A DNA stretch of 64,000 bases from Spiractinospora alimapuensis (GTDB taxonomy: Bacteria > Actinomycetota > Actinomycetes > Streptosporangiales > Streptosporangiaceae), in NCBI RefSeq assembly GCF_018437505.1, contig NZ_CP072467.1, positions 1,426,001-1,490,000 of the forward strand, read 5' to 3'. Below the pieces are notes generated by a model, which did no database searches, had not been told where the DNA came from, and was given only the letters and a program-made list of their open reading frames with translations. Shown in pieces: positions 24,177 to 33,985 of this stretch; within the stretch, counting starts at the first letter, position 1, and each line of letters starts with the position of its first letter. The translations under genes and the position numbers were made by a program.

Positions 24177-25172
24177 TCACAGTTTTCGGGGATTGGGACG
24201 CGTCATCGGGCGAGTCCACGGCACCTGACTCACATGTGGAACACGTGAGGTCGCGCCACGTCCCCGTCCCACCGCATCGCCCACGGGGAGGGCTGGGCGT
24301 GCGGGCGTGGGCGGCCGGTTCCGTGGTTGGGAAGTGCCCTGCCCCGTGTTGTTCCCCTGATTGCTGGTCTGAGAGCTTCCCTGGGAGTTCGTCTGGGTGT
24401 TGCTCCGGTTGTTGCTCTGGGTGTTGGTCCGCCCCGCGTTCTGAGTTCGCGTTCGCTCCGCCTGGTACGCGTCGTTCATCGCGTTCCACGGATCGGCGCC
24501 CTGTTTGCGGTTCAGGTCGTACTGTCGCATGACCCCGGGCGCGTGCTGACGCAGTGTCGCCTCCGCCTGCTCGCGTTTCTTGGTCGCCTCCGGGGAGTTG
24601 TTGGTAGCGGCGCTGGCCCAGACGATCAGCGCGTCCTCAGGCGTGCGGGGCGTCTGTTTCCACACGTTGTCCATGTTCGCGTCGGGCCCCCACCGACGCT
24701 TGATGTACTCCTCGTGGACCTGCCGCTCCTGACGCATCTTGTCGGCGCCGAAATCGCGGTAGGCCTGACGGAACTCCTCTTTGGAGACTTTCTCCTTGGT
24801 CTCTTGGGGAAGCAACTGGTAGAGCCAATCGAGCACCTTGTCCAGCAGACCCCTGGCACTGCTACGGTCCGACCGGCTCTCCTGCCGCGGGTCCGTTTGC
24901 CCTCGCCGTTGGGATTCCCCGTCCCTGGGCAGGCCCCTGCGCTCCTGCTTCTCTCCCTGGTTCCGCTCCTCGGGGAGCTCCATCCCCTGAAGCCGTCGCC
25001 TCTCATCGCTCACCCCCTGCCGCACCCTCCGCCATAGCTGCGGCAGGCGGTAGAGCAAGGTGTAGAGCAGCATCCGCACCACGTTCGCCGTCGCTCTGGC
25101 GGCGATCTCGATGCCTTGGGTGATGCCCTGCTCAGCGATCCGGCTGACCTCTTGCTGGTGTTGTCCATACAT
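24177..25172 (-). CDS. Q/N-rich membrane-associated protein of the T4SS locus
   Basis: Protein of 331 residues from ATG 25172, with AAGGGAG 8 nt upstream. A short hydrophobic helix (VVRMLLYTLLYRLPQLW, about residues 34-50) could be an amphipathic membrane anchor. A charged linker, a helical domain (KVLDWLYQLLPQETKEKV, FRQAYRDFGADKMRQ) and a long Asn/Gln/Thr/Ser-rich low-complexity tail (TNTQSNNRSNTQTN) follow, ending in a Pro-rich stretch. No known domain. Lies between the lipoprotein and DUF4913 genes in the leftward operon. Confidence 0.65.
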   Translation of the reverse strand: MYGQHQQEVSRIAEQGITQGIEIAARATANVVRMLLYTLLYRLPQLWRRVRQGVSDERRRLQGMELPEERNQGEKQERRGLPRDGESQRRGQTDPRQESRSDRSSARGLLDKVLDWLYQLLPQETKEKVSKEEFRQAYRDFGADKMRQERQVHEEYIKRRWGPDANMDNVWKQTPRTPEDALIVWASAATNNSPEATKKREQAEATLRQHAPGVMRQYDLNRKQGADPWNAMNDAYQAERTRTQNAGRTNTQSNNRSNTQTNSQGSSQTSNQGNNTGQGTSQPRNRPPTPARPALPVGDAVGRGRGATSRVPHVSQVPWTRPMTRPNPRKL

Positions 25173-25230
25173 CACGACCACTCCCTTGTGGGTTCGGATC
25201 GGAGTTTGGTGACGTGACTAGTTTGCGCTG

Positions 25231-26448
25231 TCATCGAAGTTGGGGGATGACCGCGGACTCGGACTTGTCCTCGGGGTACACGCCGAGGATGTTCTCCCGA
25301 TGCATCACTTCCGCGAGTTCCTCGCTTTCCTCGAGTTCGTCGAAACGATGGCGGGGCTCTTCGGTGCCTTCGAGCGGGCGAGCATAGAACGGTCGGTATT
25401 TCGTGCCGTACTCAACGACCAGGAGCTCGTTGTTCTCCAGGTCGGGATACGCGTCCGCGATATAGGTTTCCGGTTCGGTGAGTAGCTCGATATCGGTTAT
25501 CTCGTGTTCGTCGGTCACGCGAAATGAGAGGAGTTGGGAATCCTCGTCGAACCCGCTGTCCGATCGCGCGATGTAGGTGTCCTCACTGGTCTGCCGGAAC
25601 GACGCGTATCCATGCGCTCCTGTTCTCGAGCCAAGATCCTGCAGGGTCAACTGGGCGGGCACGATCGTGTCGCCCTCGGCATAGAAGTCGAACGAGTACC
25701 CGTCGCCACTGGTGGTGTCGCGCTCCAGAATCTGGAGTTCGTTATCCCAGGTGATGTCCCAGAAGGCATCCTCATCTCCTGGAACGGTCCCCGTTCCCTC
25801 GGGCGCCGCTCCCCAACTCTGCGGAGTCCCGTCCGCCGAATCGTCATCCAGGTCGACGAACAGGAGCTCGTGAGCGCCACCGTCCTCGGGCGCCGAGACG
25901 AACCAGAGCTGGGAGCCATCCGGGGACAGATTCACGCCGCTGTATCTGGGCTGGTCTCCCGAGATCGTCTCGCCGACATCGATCTCGACGGAGCGCAATA
26001 GCTGGTACTCAGCCGTCTGGTCATCCAGCTCGGCGACGTGCACGGCCCCGGTCTCAGCGTTCTCCCACACCATCCGACGGAAGTCAGCGGAGAAGTCGAG
26101 TTCCTCGGGGAGAGGGCCGCTGTGGGCCAGGATGTCGACCACATCACGCGAGGACATCCCCGTGTCTTCCTCCAGGCCGCGCATGGCGAGGCTCGTTCTC
26201 AGAGTCCCGTCCGCGGGATCGTAGAAGGCCAACGACATCCGGGGATTCTCCTCCGGGTCCACCGGAACGGATCCGACATGGAGGACCGCGAGACCGGACA
26301 GGTCGGCGTCGCTGATCTGTGGTTCCTCCTCCGCGGCCTCCTCCTCGCCTTCCTCCGGCTCAGGGTCGTCGGTCTGTTCCGAGACACACCCGGCGACCAG
26401 GATGAGCGAAAGCGCCCCGCCCACGAACGATCCAGTTCTCCAGCGCAC
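25231..26448 (-). CDS. Lipoprotein with predicted beta-propeller
   Basis: Protein of 405 residues. Signal peptide with lipobox LVAGC near residue 21, then a very acidic linker (EEGEEEAAEEEPQ). The rest consists of short strand-rich repeats with NLSPDGSQLWFVS and similar units, as in TolB/WD-like propellers, but blades are irregular. Expected to be lipid-anchored outside the membrane. It sits inside the T4SS-like operon directly after the coupling ATPase gene, so it may act as an envelope component or cargo of the system (inference). Confidence 0.7.
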   Translation of the reverse strand: MRWRTGSFVGGALSLILVAGCVSEQTDDPEPEEGEEEAAEEEPQISDADLSGLAVLHVGSVPVDPEENPRMSLAFYDPADGTLRTSLAMRGLEEDTGMSSRDVVDILAHSGPLPEELDFSADFRRMVWENAETGAVHVAELDDQTAEYQLLRSVEIDVGETISGDQPRYSGVNLSPDGSQLWFVSAPEDGGAHELLFVDLDDDSADGTPQSWGAAPEGTGTVPGDEDAFWDITWDNELQILERDTTSGDGYSFDFYAEGDTIVPAQLTLQDLGSRTGAHGYASFRQTSEDTYIARSDSGFDEDSQLLSFRVTDEHEITDIELLTEPETYIADAYPDLENNELLVVEYGTKYRPFYARPLEGTEEPRHRFDELEESEELAEVMHRENILGVYPEDKSESAVIPQLR

Positions 26449-26494
26449 AGACAGTCCTCACAGTTTCGGCGAACAGACGGGAGTTACCCCGACC

Positions 26495-28339
26495 TCAGGG
26501 CTTCGACTCCTGCTCGGAGTCCCCTTCGAGTGGGGCGTTCTCCAGCACCGGACCGTAGCGTTCGCGCGCCCCGGCGGTCACGAGCTCCTCCGAGGCGGCG
26601 ATGGCCGCGCTCACCCGCTTCACGTGCTCTCCCTCGTACCAGGGGGCCATCTTCAACAGCATGGCGGGGGCGGCGGTCGCGAACAGGAGCGCGTCGCCCT
26701 TGGCGATGTTGCGGATGTCGGAGCCCTGCATGATCTCCTGGCGCCGTAGCTGGACGGAGTGGTTCCCCTTGCCGTCCCCGTAACTGAAAGAGCCGGTGGA
26801 GACGTCATGCTGTCCGATCAGCTTGGAGAGCGCTTCGACGATCTTGTGGTCGTCGAGGCCGGCACCGAACATCTTCACGGTGGCCGCGGACCACATGGCC
26901 TCCATCCCGTTCTCGGTCCACACGCGCACGCCCTGCCGGTAGCTCTGCAGGATGGTCACCGGGATGATGCCGCGCGAACCCAGGTGGGAGTACATGTCCG
27001 GCAGGTCGGCGATCTTGCAGATGTTCGCGGCCTCGTCGAGGACGGCGACCAGCGGCGGGTCGAGGCGTCCACCCTGCCCCTCCGACGCCTCCTCACCGGC
27101 GAGGAACACCGCGTCGGTCATGGCCGCGATCAGTGGCGCCGCGCTCGACCGGGACTTGCTGAGCAGGTGGAGCGTCTGGTTGGAGGTGACGAACGCGGTC
27201 ACGTCGAACTGGTCGATCGCGGGTGTTCCGGGGGGATTCACCCAGGCCATGATCTCCGGGTCGTCCAGGCAGCGCGCCGCGGTCCGCGCGGTGGTGTAGA
27301 TACCGTCCCGGGTCTCGCTGACGATGTTCTGGGTCTCGCGCAGCGACTCGGCGTACGCGTCGTATCCATGATCGAACAGGACCTCGACCGGGCGCGGCTG
27401 TTTGGCGTCGTGCAGCCACTCCCCGACCCGGTTGAGCGAGGCGTCGTCCAGGGCGGCCGCGAGGATCAACTGGGAGAGCAGGGCCTTGGCCGCCGGTCCC
27501 CACATGTCCTTCTTGGAGTCGTCATCGATGGTGAGGACGAAGTGGCCGGCCAGCCGGTTCGCGTCCTCGACCGACTTCACCCGGGCGAGTGGGTTCCACC
27601 AGAACAACTGGGGCTGGTGCGTGATGCGTTGTGGATCGAACAGCCACACCCGCTCGCCGGTCATCTGTTCCCGGATGCGTGCTGTGGCCGCCCACACGTC
27701 GCCCTTGTTACTGGTGGCGAGCGCCGGTCCGGGGGCGCTGAGCACGTAGGGGATCGCGAGGGCGGTGGTCTTGCCGGCGCGGGGCGCCATGTAGGCGAGG
27801 ATGGTGTCCTCCCACGAGGCGAACAGCGACGGTCCGTTGGCGCCCCGGTACTGTTTCACCTTCCCCAATAGGAGCCCAGTGTCGTCGTCGCTGAGGGACT
27901 TGCCCTTGCGGCCGGCGAGGGTGCGCTTGCGCAGCCGTACCGCCTTGTCCGCGGCCTGGGGGCGGGAGAGCTCACCGATCGACTCGTTCTTCCCGTTCAA
28001 CGAGGAAACGATGTCTCCGTCCGGCGGCCGGAAGGCGCCGAAGAGCCGCATGACGAAGCGGATCACGAAGAACAGCGCGACCAGCATCACCGAGGCCAGT
28101 GCGAAGACCAGCCATGTGGGCGCCCCGGACCAGGTCGCGTCGAAGTCGGCGGTGACGAGCGCGATGGCCCACTCCACCCCGAAGTCGCTGACCTCCCCGT
28201 CGGTGATCGCGGCCGCGAGCCAGCCCGCCGCCCACACGACGCCGAAGACGGCCACGACCCCCCACAGGGCGACCAGTAGCAGTAAGGGGGAGGCGGCGCC
28301 CGCGCTCGCACTCCCCCGCGGTTGGAACTTGCGGGCCAT
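26495..28339 (-). CDS. TraG/VirD4-type coupling ATPase
   Basis: Protein of 614 residues from ATG 28339 with GGAGGAGG upstream. Two N-terminal membrane segments (LLLVALWGVVAVFGVVWAAG and LVFALASVMLVALFFVI) precede a RecA-like ATPase domain: MAPRAGKTTALAIPYVL (Walker A, GKT), ATSNKGDVW, WLFDPQ, VAVLDEAANI (Walker B) and TILQSYRQG. These are the marks of coupling proteins that bring substrates to a type IV secretion channel. The frame is open upstream only by base composition. No relaxase gene is present nearby. Confidence 0.92.
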   Translation of the reverse strand: MARKFQPRGSASAGAASPLLLLVALWGVVAVFGVVWAAGWLAAAITDGEVSDFGVEWAIALVTADFDATWSGAPTWLVFALASVMLVALFFVIRFVMRLFGAFRPPDGDIVSSLNGKNESIGELSRPQAADKAVRLRKRTLAGRKGKSLSDDDTGLLLGKVKQYRGANGPSLFASWEDTILAYMAPRAGKTTALAIPYVLSAPGPALATSNKGDVWAATARIREQMTGERVWLFDPQRITHQPQLFWWNPLARVKSVEDANRLAGHFVLTIDDDSKKDMWGPAAKALLSQLILAAALDDASLNRVGEWLHDAKQPRPVEVLFDHGYDAYAESLRETQNIVSETRDGIYTTARTAARCLDDPEIMAWVNPPGTPAIDQFDVTAFVTSNQTLHLLSKSRSSAAPLIAAMTDAVFLAGEEASEGQGGRLDPPLVAVLDEAANICKIADLPDMYSHLGSRGIIPVTILQSYRQGVRVWTENGMEAMWSAATVKMFGAGLDDHKIVEALSKLIGQHDVSTGSFSYGDGKGNHSVQLRRQEIMQGSDIRNIAKGDALLFATAAPAMLLKMAPWYEGEHVKRVSAAIAASEELVTAGARERYGPVLENAPLEGDSEQESKP

Positions 28340-28353
28340 CCGTCCTCCTCCGC

Positions 28354-29838
28354 TCAGCGAACCGCCTGGTCCGTGTCGTACAGGCTCATCTCGTCCTGGG
28401 TAAGTGTCATAAGTACCGGGATTCCGAGTCGCTCGGCCCCGGTCTTGAGCAGGTATTTGCCGCGTCCGGGGTGGCGCACGCCGGGTTGCCAGGAGTCCGG
28501 CGACGACCAGGAGGCCACGAGCGACTGCTCGGGTCCTGTCAGCGGGGTGATCTGGTTGACGTGGTTGAGTTCCCGGGGCGGAAGACCGGCGAGGACCGTC
28601 ACCGCGGAGCGGTCGACGAAGCCACGCGCCTTGGCCCGGTCCTCCTCGGTCGCCAGCGCCTCGAGGTCGCTCAGGGAGTGGGTCACCATCACCGACGCCA
28701 TACCTTTGGCGCGGTTGAGGCGGGTCAACGCGTCGGCGAACTCGACCAGACCGGGGGCGCCGCGCAGCGCCCGCCAGAGCTCGTCCATGACGCCCATGTA
28801 GGAGCGTCTCTTGGCGAGTCCGAGCTCGGCGAGGGCGGCCACACCGTCGACCATGCCGAAGCCGTAGCTCCAGGTGCACAGCATCGCGGCGGTCAGCAGC
28901 TTGTCGCCCGCCGCGCCGACCGCGGAGATGTCGACGCTGATGGCGGGGGCCTCCAGGTCGAAGGGGCGGGTGGTCGGCCCGTCGAAGACCCCGGCGAGGG
29001 ATCCAGTGCACAGCAGGCGCAGTGTGAAGACGAGTTCGTCGACCCGCTTGTCGTAGTCCTGCTCGTCGACGGAGCGCGCGAGCTCCCGGACCACGTCGGG
29101 CCCTTCCTCCACCACTTGGAGGACGTCGATCACGGTCGGCTGCCGCTCACCGCGCAGTCGCTCGTCGAGGAGGTCGATGGTGGCGCCGAGGATCACCTCT
29201 TCGGCGTTGGTGATGCGACTCTCGCGGATCAGGGTGCACAGGGCCATGAGCAGGGAGAGCCGTCGTGATCGGACCTCCCAGCGGAGTTTCTCCCGGTCCG
29301 CGTCCTGCATTCGGTCCAGTGCCTCGCCCAGTGGGCCGGCGTCCAGGGGGTTGATCCGGTCCAGTCCACGGCCGATCCGCACGACCTGCCCACCGAGGTG
29401 CTGGATGAGGTCGGAGTAGTCGGGCTTGGTGTCGCCGAGGATGATCGCCTGTGAGCCGAAGGCCACCGCGCCGGTGACGATCCTCTTGACGAACGTCGAC
29501 TTGCCGGTGCCGGGCTGCCCGAGCACGAAGCAGCCCGGGTTGGTGATCAGCCCGGACCGCAGCCAGGTGAGCGGGTCCATGCACACGACCTCTCCGGAGA
29601 GGAGGTCGCGGCCGATGGGTGTACCGACCGTCGGCGGCTTGCTGCTGGTCACGAACGGGTACAGGCCACACGCCTGCGTGGTCGTCGCCTGGTACTCCGC
29701 GACGTGCGTGACGTTCGCGGCCCGTCCGCCCTCGGGGGTGGGCCAGCCGAGCAACGGGGCGAGCGGCTCGGCCTCGGGCCCGTCCTCCTTGGTGTCCCCG
29801 ACGACCATCGGGTTCGCTGGCTTCTTCGTCTTGGCCAT
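28354..29838 (-). CDS. VirB4-like T4SS ATPase
   Basis: Protein of 494 residues. Walker A in CFVLGQPGTGKSTFVKRIV, then ILGDTKPDYSDLI, Walker B in YMGVMDELWRALRG and VMVTHSLSDLEAL. This corresponds to the C-terminal motor half of VirB4/TrbE proteins; the usual N-terminal half is missing and is probably supplied by the SCO6880-type gene directly upstream (11-bp gap). ATP hydrolysis would power assembly or transport at the inner face of the membrane. Start at ATG 29838 (MAKTKKPANP). Confidence 0.88.
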   Translation of the reverse strand: MAKTKKPANPMVVGDTKEDGPEAEPLAPLLGWPTPEGGRAANVTHVAEYQATTTQACGLYPFVTSSKPPTVGTPIGRDLLSGEVVCMDPLTWLRSGLITNPGCFVLGQPGTGKSTFVKRIVTGAVAFGSQAIILGDTKPDYSDLIQHLGGQVVRIGRGLDRINPLDAGPLGEALDRMQDADREKLRWEVRSRRLSLLMALCTLIRESRITNAEEVILGATIDLLDERLRGERQPTVIDVLQVVEEGPDVVRELARSVDEQDYDKRVDELVFTLRLLCTGSLAGVFDGPTTRPFDLEAPAISVDISAVGAAGDKLLTAAMLCTWSYGFGMVDGVAALAELGLAKRRSYMGVMDELWRALRGAPGLVEFADALTRLNRAKGMASVMVTHSLSDLEALATEEDRAKARGFVDRSAVTVLAGLPPRELNHVNQITPLTGPEQSLVASWSSPDSWQPGVRHPGRGKYLLKTGAERLGIPVLMTLTQDEMSLYDTDQAVR

Positions 29839-29849
29839 GTCTCTTTCCC

Positions 29850-31322
29850 TCAGCCCATACCGCGTTGCACGAGGAACGGCGGGCAGATCCCGAGCGGTAG
29901 TGTCGTCGCGAACGCGACGTCCTGACTGCCCCAGGCCCGTCGCAGGCGGATCCGCGACGTCTCCGCTGCGGACTCCGTGTGGGATTTGGCCTGGTCCAGC
30001 TCCTCGGGGTCCTCCACCGTCACCGAGGCGTACATGCTCATCTGTACGAGCCCGGCACCCATCGTCTCCTCGCGCGCCGCCTGCTGGGCGTAGGCCTCGT
30101 CCTGCCGGTCCCGGGCGCTGACCTGGTGGCGCACCCGGTAGGACAGTTCGCTCTTGTACTGGGCGGCCGAGCGTTGGTGTTCCAGAACCCGAGCGGCCGC
30201 GGCGGCGGGCCAGGGTCGGAACATGAGCGTCATCCGCTTGGTCCACCGGGTGGGCACGAGCAACTGGGCGAGGACCGTGCTGGTGACGTGGGTCCGGGGT
30301 GCTTCCTGCCACACCCAGGCGACGCTGGTCCCGCTGTCGTGGACGTAGCGGTCGTGCATCACCTCGGCCGAGATCGGTCCCGCGTCCGACCAGTCGTCGG
30401 ACTTGATGTCGTCGGGGGCGACGAACCGGGCCCAGTTCATCTGGCCGCGGATCGCCGGGTCGTAGGCCGTGCGCACCATCGCGACAAGGTGCTCCGGGGT
30501 TGCACGCCCGTGCACGCTGACCCCGCATCCGGACAGGCTGTTCTCCACCTGGGAGAGGTGGTGGCCCACCTCCGCCACGGCTTCGAGCCGGGTCTTGGGG
30601 TGCGAGGGGAACTTGCGCGGGTCGAAGGTGATCGAGATCCGGGTCTCCACCCGGGCGCTGACCGAGGGGGCCAGCTCCACGAGCTCACCGATGATCCTTC
30701 GGGCGGCCTCCGGAGCGTCCGGGGAGACGGCCGACCCCACCTCGTCGGTCAGTGTGGATCCGGGGTCGGGGGCGGTCTCCACCGTGACCGCGACCCAGGA
30801 GACCCAGGGCATGAAGCCGAAGGAGGCGAGCCAGTTGTGCCAGTTCGCCACCCAGGTGTCGACGTCACCGGCCTCCGCCAGCCACACGGAGTTGGAGGAG
30901 ACGTTGATGGTCGCCGTCATGTGGCCGAGGCGCCGGTTCCAAGTGATGCCATAGCGTCCGCCCTTGCCGTCCTCCGCCGAGAGCAGGACGATCGGCGCCA
31001 GGATGCCGGGCAACTGGAACGCGCGGGGGTGCTCCACCATCACACCGGCGCGGTACTTGGTACGTCCCCGCACCCGCGCCCACCACCAACGTGTCCGGAT
31101 CAGCACGAACACGGCCAGGGAGTCCCCCTGCACCGGGATGAGCGCCATCGCCAGAAAGACGACGAACGGCGGCAACATGTACAGAACCACTGACGGGGCC
31201 AGGAAGGCGGTCAGCATCATGACGACCACGGATCCGAAGAGGAACATGGTCGCGCCGAAGCCCAAACCGAAGAGCCCAATACTGCGCTGACGGCGCCAGC
31301 CGCCATACATTCGCTGCGTCAT
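29850..31322 (-). CDS. SCO6880-family T4SS membrane protein
   Basis: Protein of 490 residues. Two N-terminal membrane segments (IGLFGLGFGATMFLFGSVVV and FLAPSVVLYMLPPFVVFLAM) resemble a VirB3/PrgI-like anchor; the long soluble remainder (TWNRRLGHMTATINV, WLAEAGDVDTWVANW, RWTKRMTLMFRPW) resembles the N-terminal domain of VirB4-type proteins. I recognise it as the SCO6880 family found beside actinobacterial VirB4-like ATPases. GAGG 5 nt before the ATG. Likely forms the membrane-bound half of the ATPase complex with the next gene (inference). Confidence 0.82.
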   Translation of the reverse strand: MTQRMYGGWRRQRSIGLFGLGFGATMFLFGSVVVMMLTAFLAPSVVLYMLPPFVVFLAMALIPVQGDSLAVFVLIRTRWWWARVRGRTKYRAGVMVEHPRAFQLPGILAPIVLLSAEDGKGGRYGITWNRRLGHMTATINVSSNSVWLAEAGDVDTWVANWHNWLASFGFMPWVSWVAVTVETAPDPGSTLTDEVGSAVSPDAPEAARRIIGELVELAPSVSARVETRISITFDPRKFPSHPKTRLEAVAEVGHHLSQVENSLSGCGVSVHGRATPEHLVAMVRTAYDPAIRGQMNWARFVAPDDIKSDDWSDAGPISAEVMHDRYVHDSGTSVAWVWQEAPRTHVTSTVLAQLLVPTRWTKRMTLMFRPWPAAAAARVLEHQRSAAQYKSELSYRVRHQVSARDRQDEAYAQQAAREETMGAGLVQMSMYASVTVEDPEELDQAKSHTESAAETSRIRLRRAWGSQDVAFATTLPLGICPPFLVQRGMG

Positions 31323-31337
31323 CTCATCCTCGAATCG

Positions 31338-33013
31338 TCACGCGTTCGTCGCACCGTCTGGGGTGGTCGTGCCACCAGAGGACGGCCGAGGCGGTGGCCC
31401 GCTGGGGCTTCCCCCTGAGGCGCCGGAGGGCGTGTTTCCTCCGCCGCCGGGTGGTTGGGCCTGTGGCCCCGGGTCGGCCGCGCCGCTCGCCGTCGACACC
31501 TGGCCACCGCCTCCTGGCGAGGAGCTCGCGTTCTGCGTTCCACCGGGCGGGCCTGAAGGTGAGCCTCCGTTGCCGGCGCCCTCCGCGGTGTGCGTCTGCC
31601 CCCCACCACCAGACGGTTGTCCCTGGTTCTGTTGGGGACCCTGTCCGCCCCGTTGGTTTCCACGTCCGCCGTTGGGTCCGGTGCCGGAGCCACCCGGTGG
31701 GGACCCGTTCCCGGTGTCGGCTCCGGTCCCACCGCCGGATGACATCGAGGAGCCGATCATCGCGCCGGCCGCGCCGGCGGCCAACAGCTTCATACCGCCA
31801 CCTCCACCGCCGCCCCCGCCGGGGTCGGGGAGTCCCCCGCCAACCGAGGCGACGCGGTTGCTGACCGCGTTGGGCGGTTGCTCGGTCGAGCCGGGACCAG
31901 CGGCCCCGCCGCCACCGCCGTCGCTTCCGCCGCCACCTCCTCCGCCACCACCCATTGACGTCTTCGCGGTCACGTCCCCGACCATGCGCATCATCATCGG
32001 CAACGCGAAGATCGCGAGGACCAGAATGCCCGCGCCGACGATGAAGGAGAAGAACTCGTCGTCCCCCGCGTCTCCGATGAACAGGAAGCCCATGGCGTAG
32101 ATGAGCGCGGCGACCGGTTTGTAGAACACCATCGCCAGGATCCAACCCACGACTCGGGGGAACCAACTCGTGGAGGGGATCATCGTGCTCGTCGCCGCCA
32201 GCGGAAGAACCGCGGCGAGGATGTACAGTACGGCGTCGCTGAGGTACAGCAGGATGATCTGCACGATCCCGGCGATCAGCACGAAAAGACCGAGGATGAT
32301 GGACAGGAAGAGCCCCGCGGACCGTTCGTGAACACACTCGCGAGTGTGGCGATGCCCAGGATCGCGCTCAGGCGGGTGCCCAGGTTGTCCACCGTGCCCT
32401 CGTTGTTGAGGTCCAGGATGTAGACGGTCATGGCGTCCGACAGGTCCACCAGCAGTGAGAGGAGGAAAAGCCCCGCGAAGGTGACCACGACCACGGTGAG
32501 CAGGCCGTTCACCATGTTCATCATGGGGTCGACCCGCCGGTACCACACGAGCTTGATCGCGGAGAAGAGCATCCCGATGATGGTCAGCAGTCCGACGATG
32601 GGCAGGGTCAGGTTCTGGAACGACCTGACGCCCAGCACCTGGTTGGGATCTCTGAGCGCATCGCCGCTCGCCGGAGTCTCGACCCGAAGCCAGAACGTGA
32701 AGAACTGCTCGAAGAACCCCTCGACCAGGTCGGCCCACCACTCCGCGACACCTTCGACGATGTTGTCGATGGCGTTCTTCACCATGTTCGCGGGCAGGGA
32801 GACGATCTCGTCGATGATGTCCTGGACACTGCACCCGGATACCAGCAACACGGCCAGGGAGCACACGGCGATCTGTGCGGACCTGCGCGCGACGACGAGT
32901 CTCGAGGCGTCAGGGGCCCTCCGACTCGCTCGCAGCCACATGGGGCCGCGGTCGCGATCGGATCGCTGACGGGCGCCGCGTCGGCGCCCGTGCGGACCGG
33001 AACCTTCGTTCAT
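31338..33013 (-). pseudogene. VirB6/TrbL-like channel protein gene with frameshift
   Basis: The first frame starts at ATG 33013 and runs to 32276. It encodes a signal-like segment with LVSGC, a pre-channel region and several membrane segments (LTLPIVGLLTIIGMLFSAIKLVW, VVVVTFAGLFLLSLLV). At about 32320 coding character moves to another frame, which continues SAGLFLSIILGLFVLIAGIV and three more membrane segments, then a Gly/Ser/Pro-rich tail to 31338. Adding one G in the AACGGTCC run would give a smooth NG(S)AGLFL junction. So this is one polytopic VirB6/TrbL-type protein of about 560 residues, split by a one-base deletion or a sequence error. Confidence 0.75.
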
Positions 33014-33144
33014 GAAATGTCCTCAGGTGATGCTGTTCTCTGCCTCGTGCGGGAAATGTGACACCCGTGTCCGCGCTGTTCGCGGCGGTGTGGATCAGAC
33101 ACGGCCCCAAACTCGATCGGTCGTGTCCGTCGGTAGGCGGGAGG

Positions 33145-33528
33145 TCAGTGGGGCGGCTGATGGCCCGGCTCACCCGGTGTCTCCGGGGTCTCCGGCGTCG
33201 CGGGCGCCTCCACCCCCAATTGTTCTTCGACCAGGGAATTCCACTCGGTGACCCCGCTCTGCGTGGCACCGCTCAGCAGGACGGTGACGATCGGGACGGT
33301 AAGGAGTAGCAGGCAGACGCCAAGGAGGACCCATGGGATTTCCTCCACTCCTCGTGACGCCCAACGCGTGTGTCGCTGAAAGTTGGCGCTGGCCATCTTG
33401 AGCGCGATCACGATAATCGAGAGGACCGCCAACACGATTCCGAAGCCAACGATGATGCCGATAACCGCGGATCCCGCGTTTTCAAGCTGGGACTGTGCGA
33501 CGACCAGCGAATTCGGTTGAACTATCAT
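33145..33528 (-). CDS. Small two-segment membrane protein of T4SS locus
   Basis: Protein of 127 residues from ATG 33528 with GGAGG 7 nt upstream. Membrane segments at about residues 21-43 (AVIGIIVGFGIVLAVLSIIVIAL) and 65-85 (WVLLGVCLLLLTVPIVTVLL); a Pro/Glu/Thr-rich tail (ATPETPETPGEPG). Position and topology suggest a VirB2/TrbC-like pilin or small inner-membrane subunit, but no sequence signature proves this. Confidence 0.6.
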   Translation of the reverse strand: MIVQPNSLVVAQSQLENAGSAVIGIIVGFGIVLAVLSIIVIALKMASANFQRHTRWASRGVEEIPWVLLGVCLLLLTVPIVTVLLSGATQSGVTEWNSLVEEQLGVEAPATPETPETPGEPGHQPPH

Positions 33529-33640
33529 TTTCGTACCTCCTCCCAAACGGTGTTCGCATTAAACCCCTCCGGCGTCTGACCAGCACCTTCTCCCGAGAGC
33601 CGCCGCGATGCGGTGAACCGACGCCGTCACGGGCACCCCC

Positions 33641-33985
33641 TTAGCCGACGCCACCGATCGCGAGAATCAGGGGGATCGCGATCAGCATCAACGAGATTCC
33701 GAACACCACCCAGACGAGCGACCCAACACCGTCCGCGGCGAGGTCGGAGCGACCGAACTTACCGATGGCCATCTTGCCCGCGGCGAACAGGACGCCGATG
33801 ATCCCGATGATGACGACGACCCCCTGGCCCCAACTGAAGATCGTCTGCAACGGGTTGTCGGCCCCGTCGTCGAATTCTGGGAGCGATGGGTCGGTGTCGA
33901 AATCGAAAGCGTAGGACACCACGCCGGCCTGCGTGGTGATCGCGTCAGTCGATGAATTCACCAGTTCGAGAAGGATGCTCATCAT
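33641..33985 (-). CDS. Small two-segment membrane protein of T4SS locus (VirB2/TrbC-like topology)
   Basis: Protein of 114 residues. A short acidic N-terminal part (FDFDTDPSLPEFDDG) is followed by membrane segments (VVVIIGIIGVLFAAGKMAIG and LVWVVFGISLMLIAIPLIL) joined by a short loop, as in VirB2/TrbC-type pilins. The ATG overlaps the TAA of the upstream gene (TAATG), so translation is probably coupled. Topologically similar to its neighbour at 33145, suggesting an old duplication (inference). Confidence 0.6.
   Translation of the reverse strand: MMSILLELVNSSTDAITTQAGVVSYAFDFDTDPSLPEFDDGADNPLQTIFSWGQGVVVIIGIIGVLFAAGKMAIGKFGRSDLAADGVGSLVWVVFGISLMLIAIPLILAIGGVG

Noticed and set aside
28340-29011. 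Long upstream extension of the coupling ATPase ORF
   Set aside because: It overlaps the VirB4-like gene in another frame; the ATG at 28339 has a strong ribosome site and precedes the first membrane segment.
29839-30528. Upstream extension of the VirB4-like ORF
   Set aside because: Overlaps the SCO6880-type gene and is Arg/Pro-rich; the ATG at 29838 starts the real protein.
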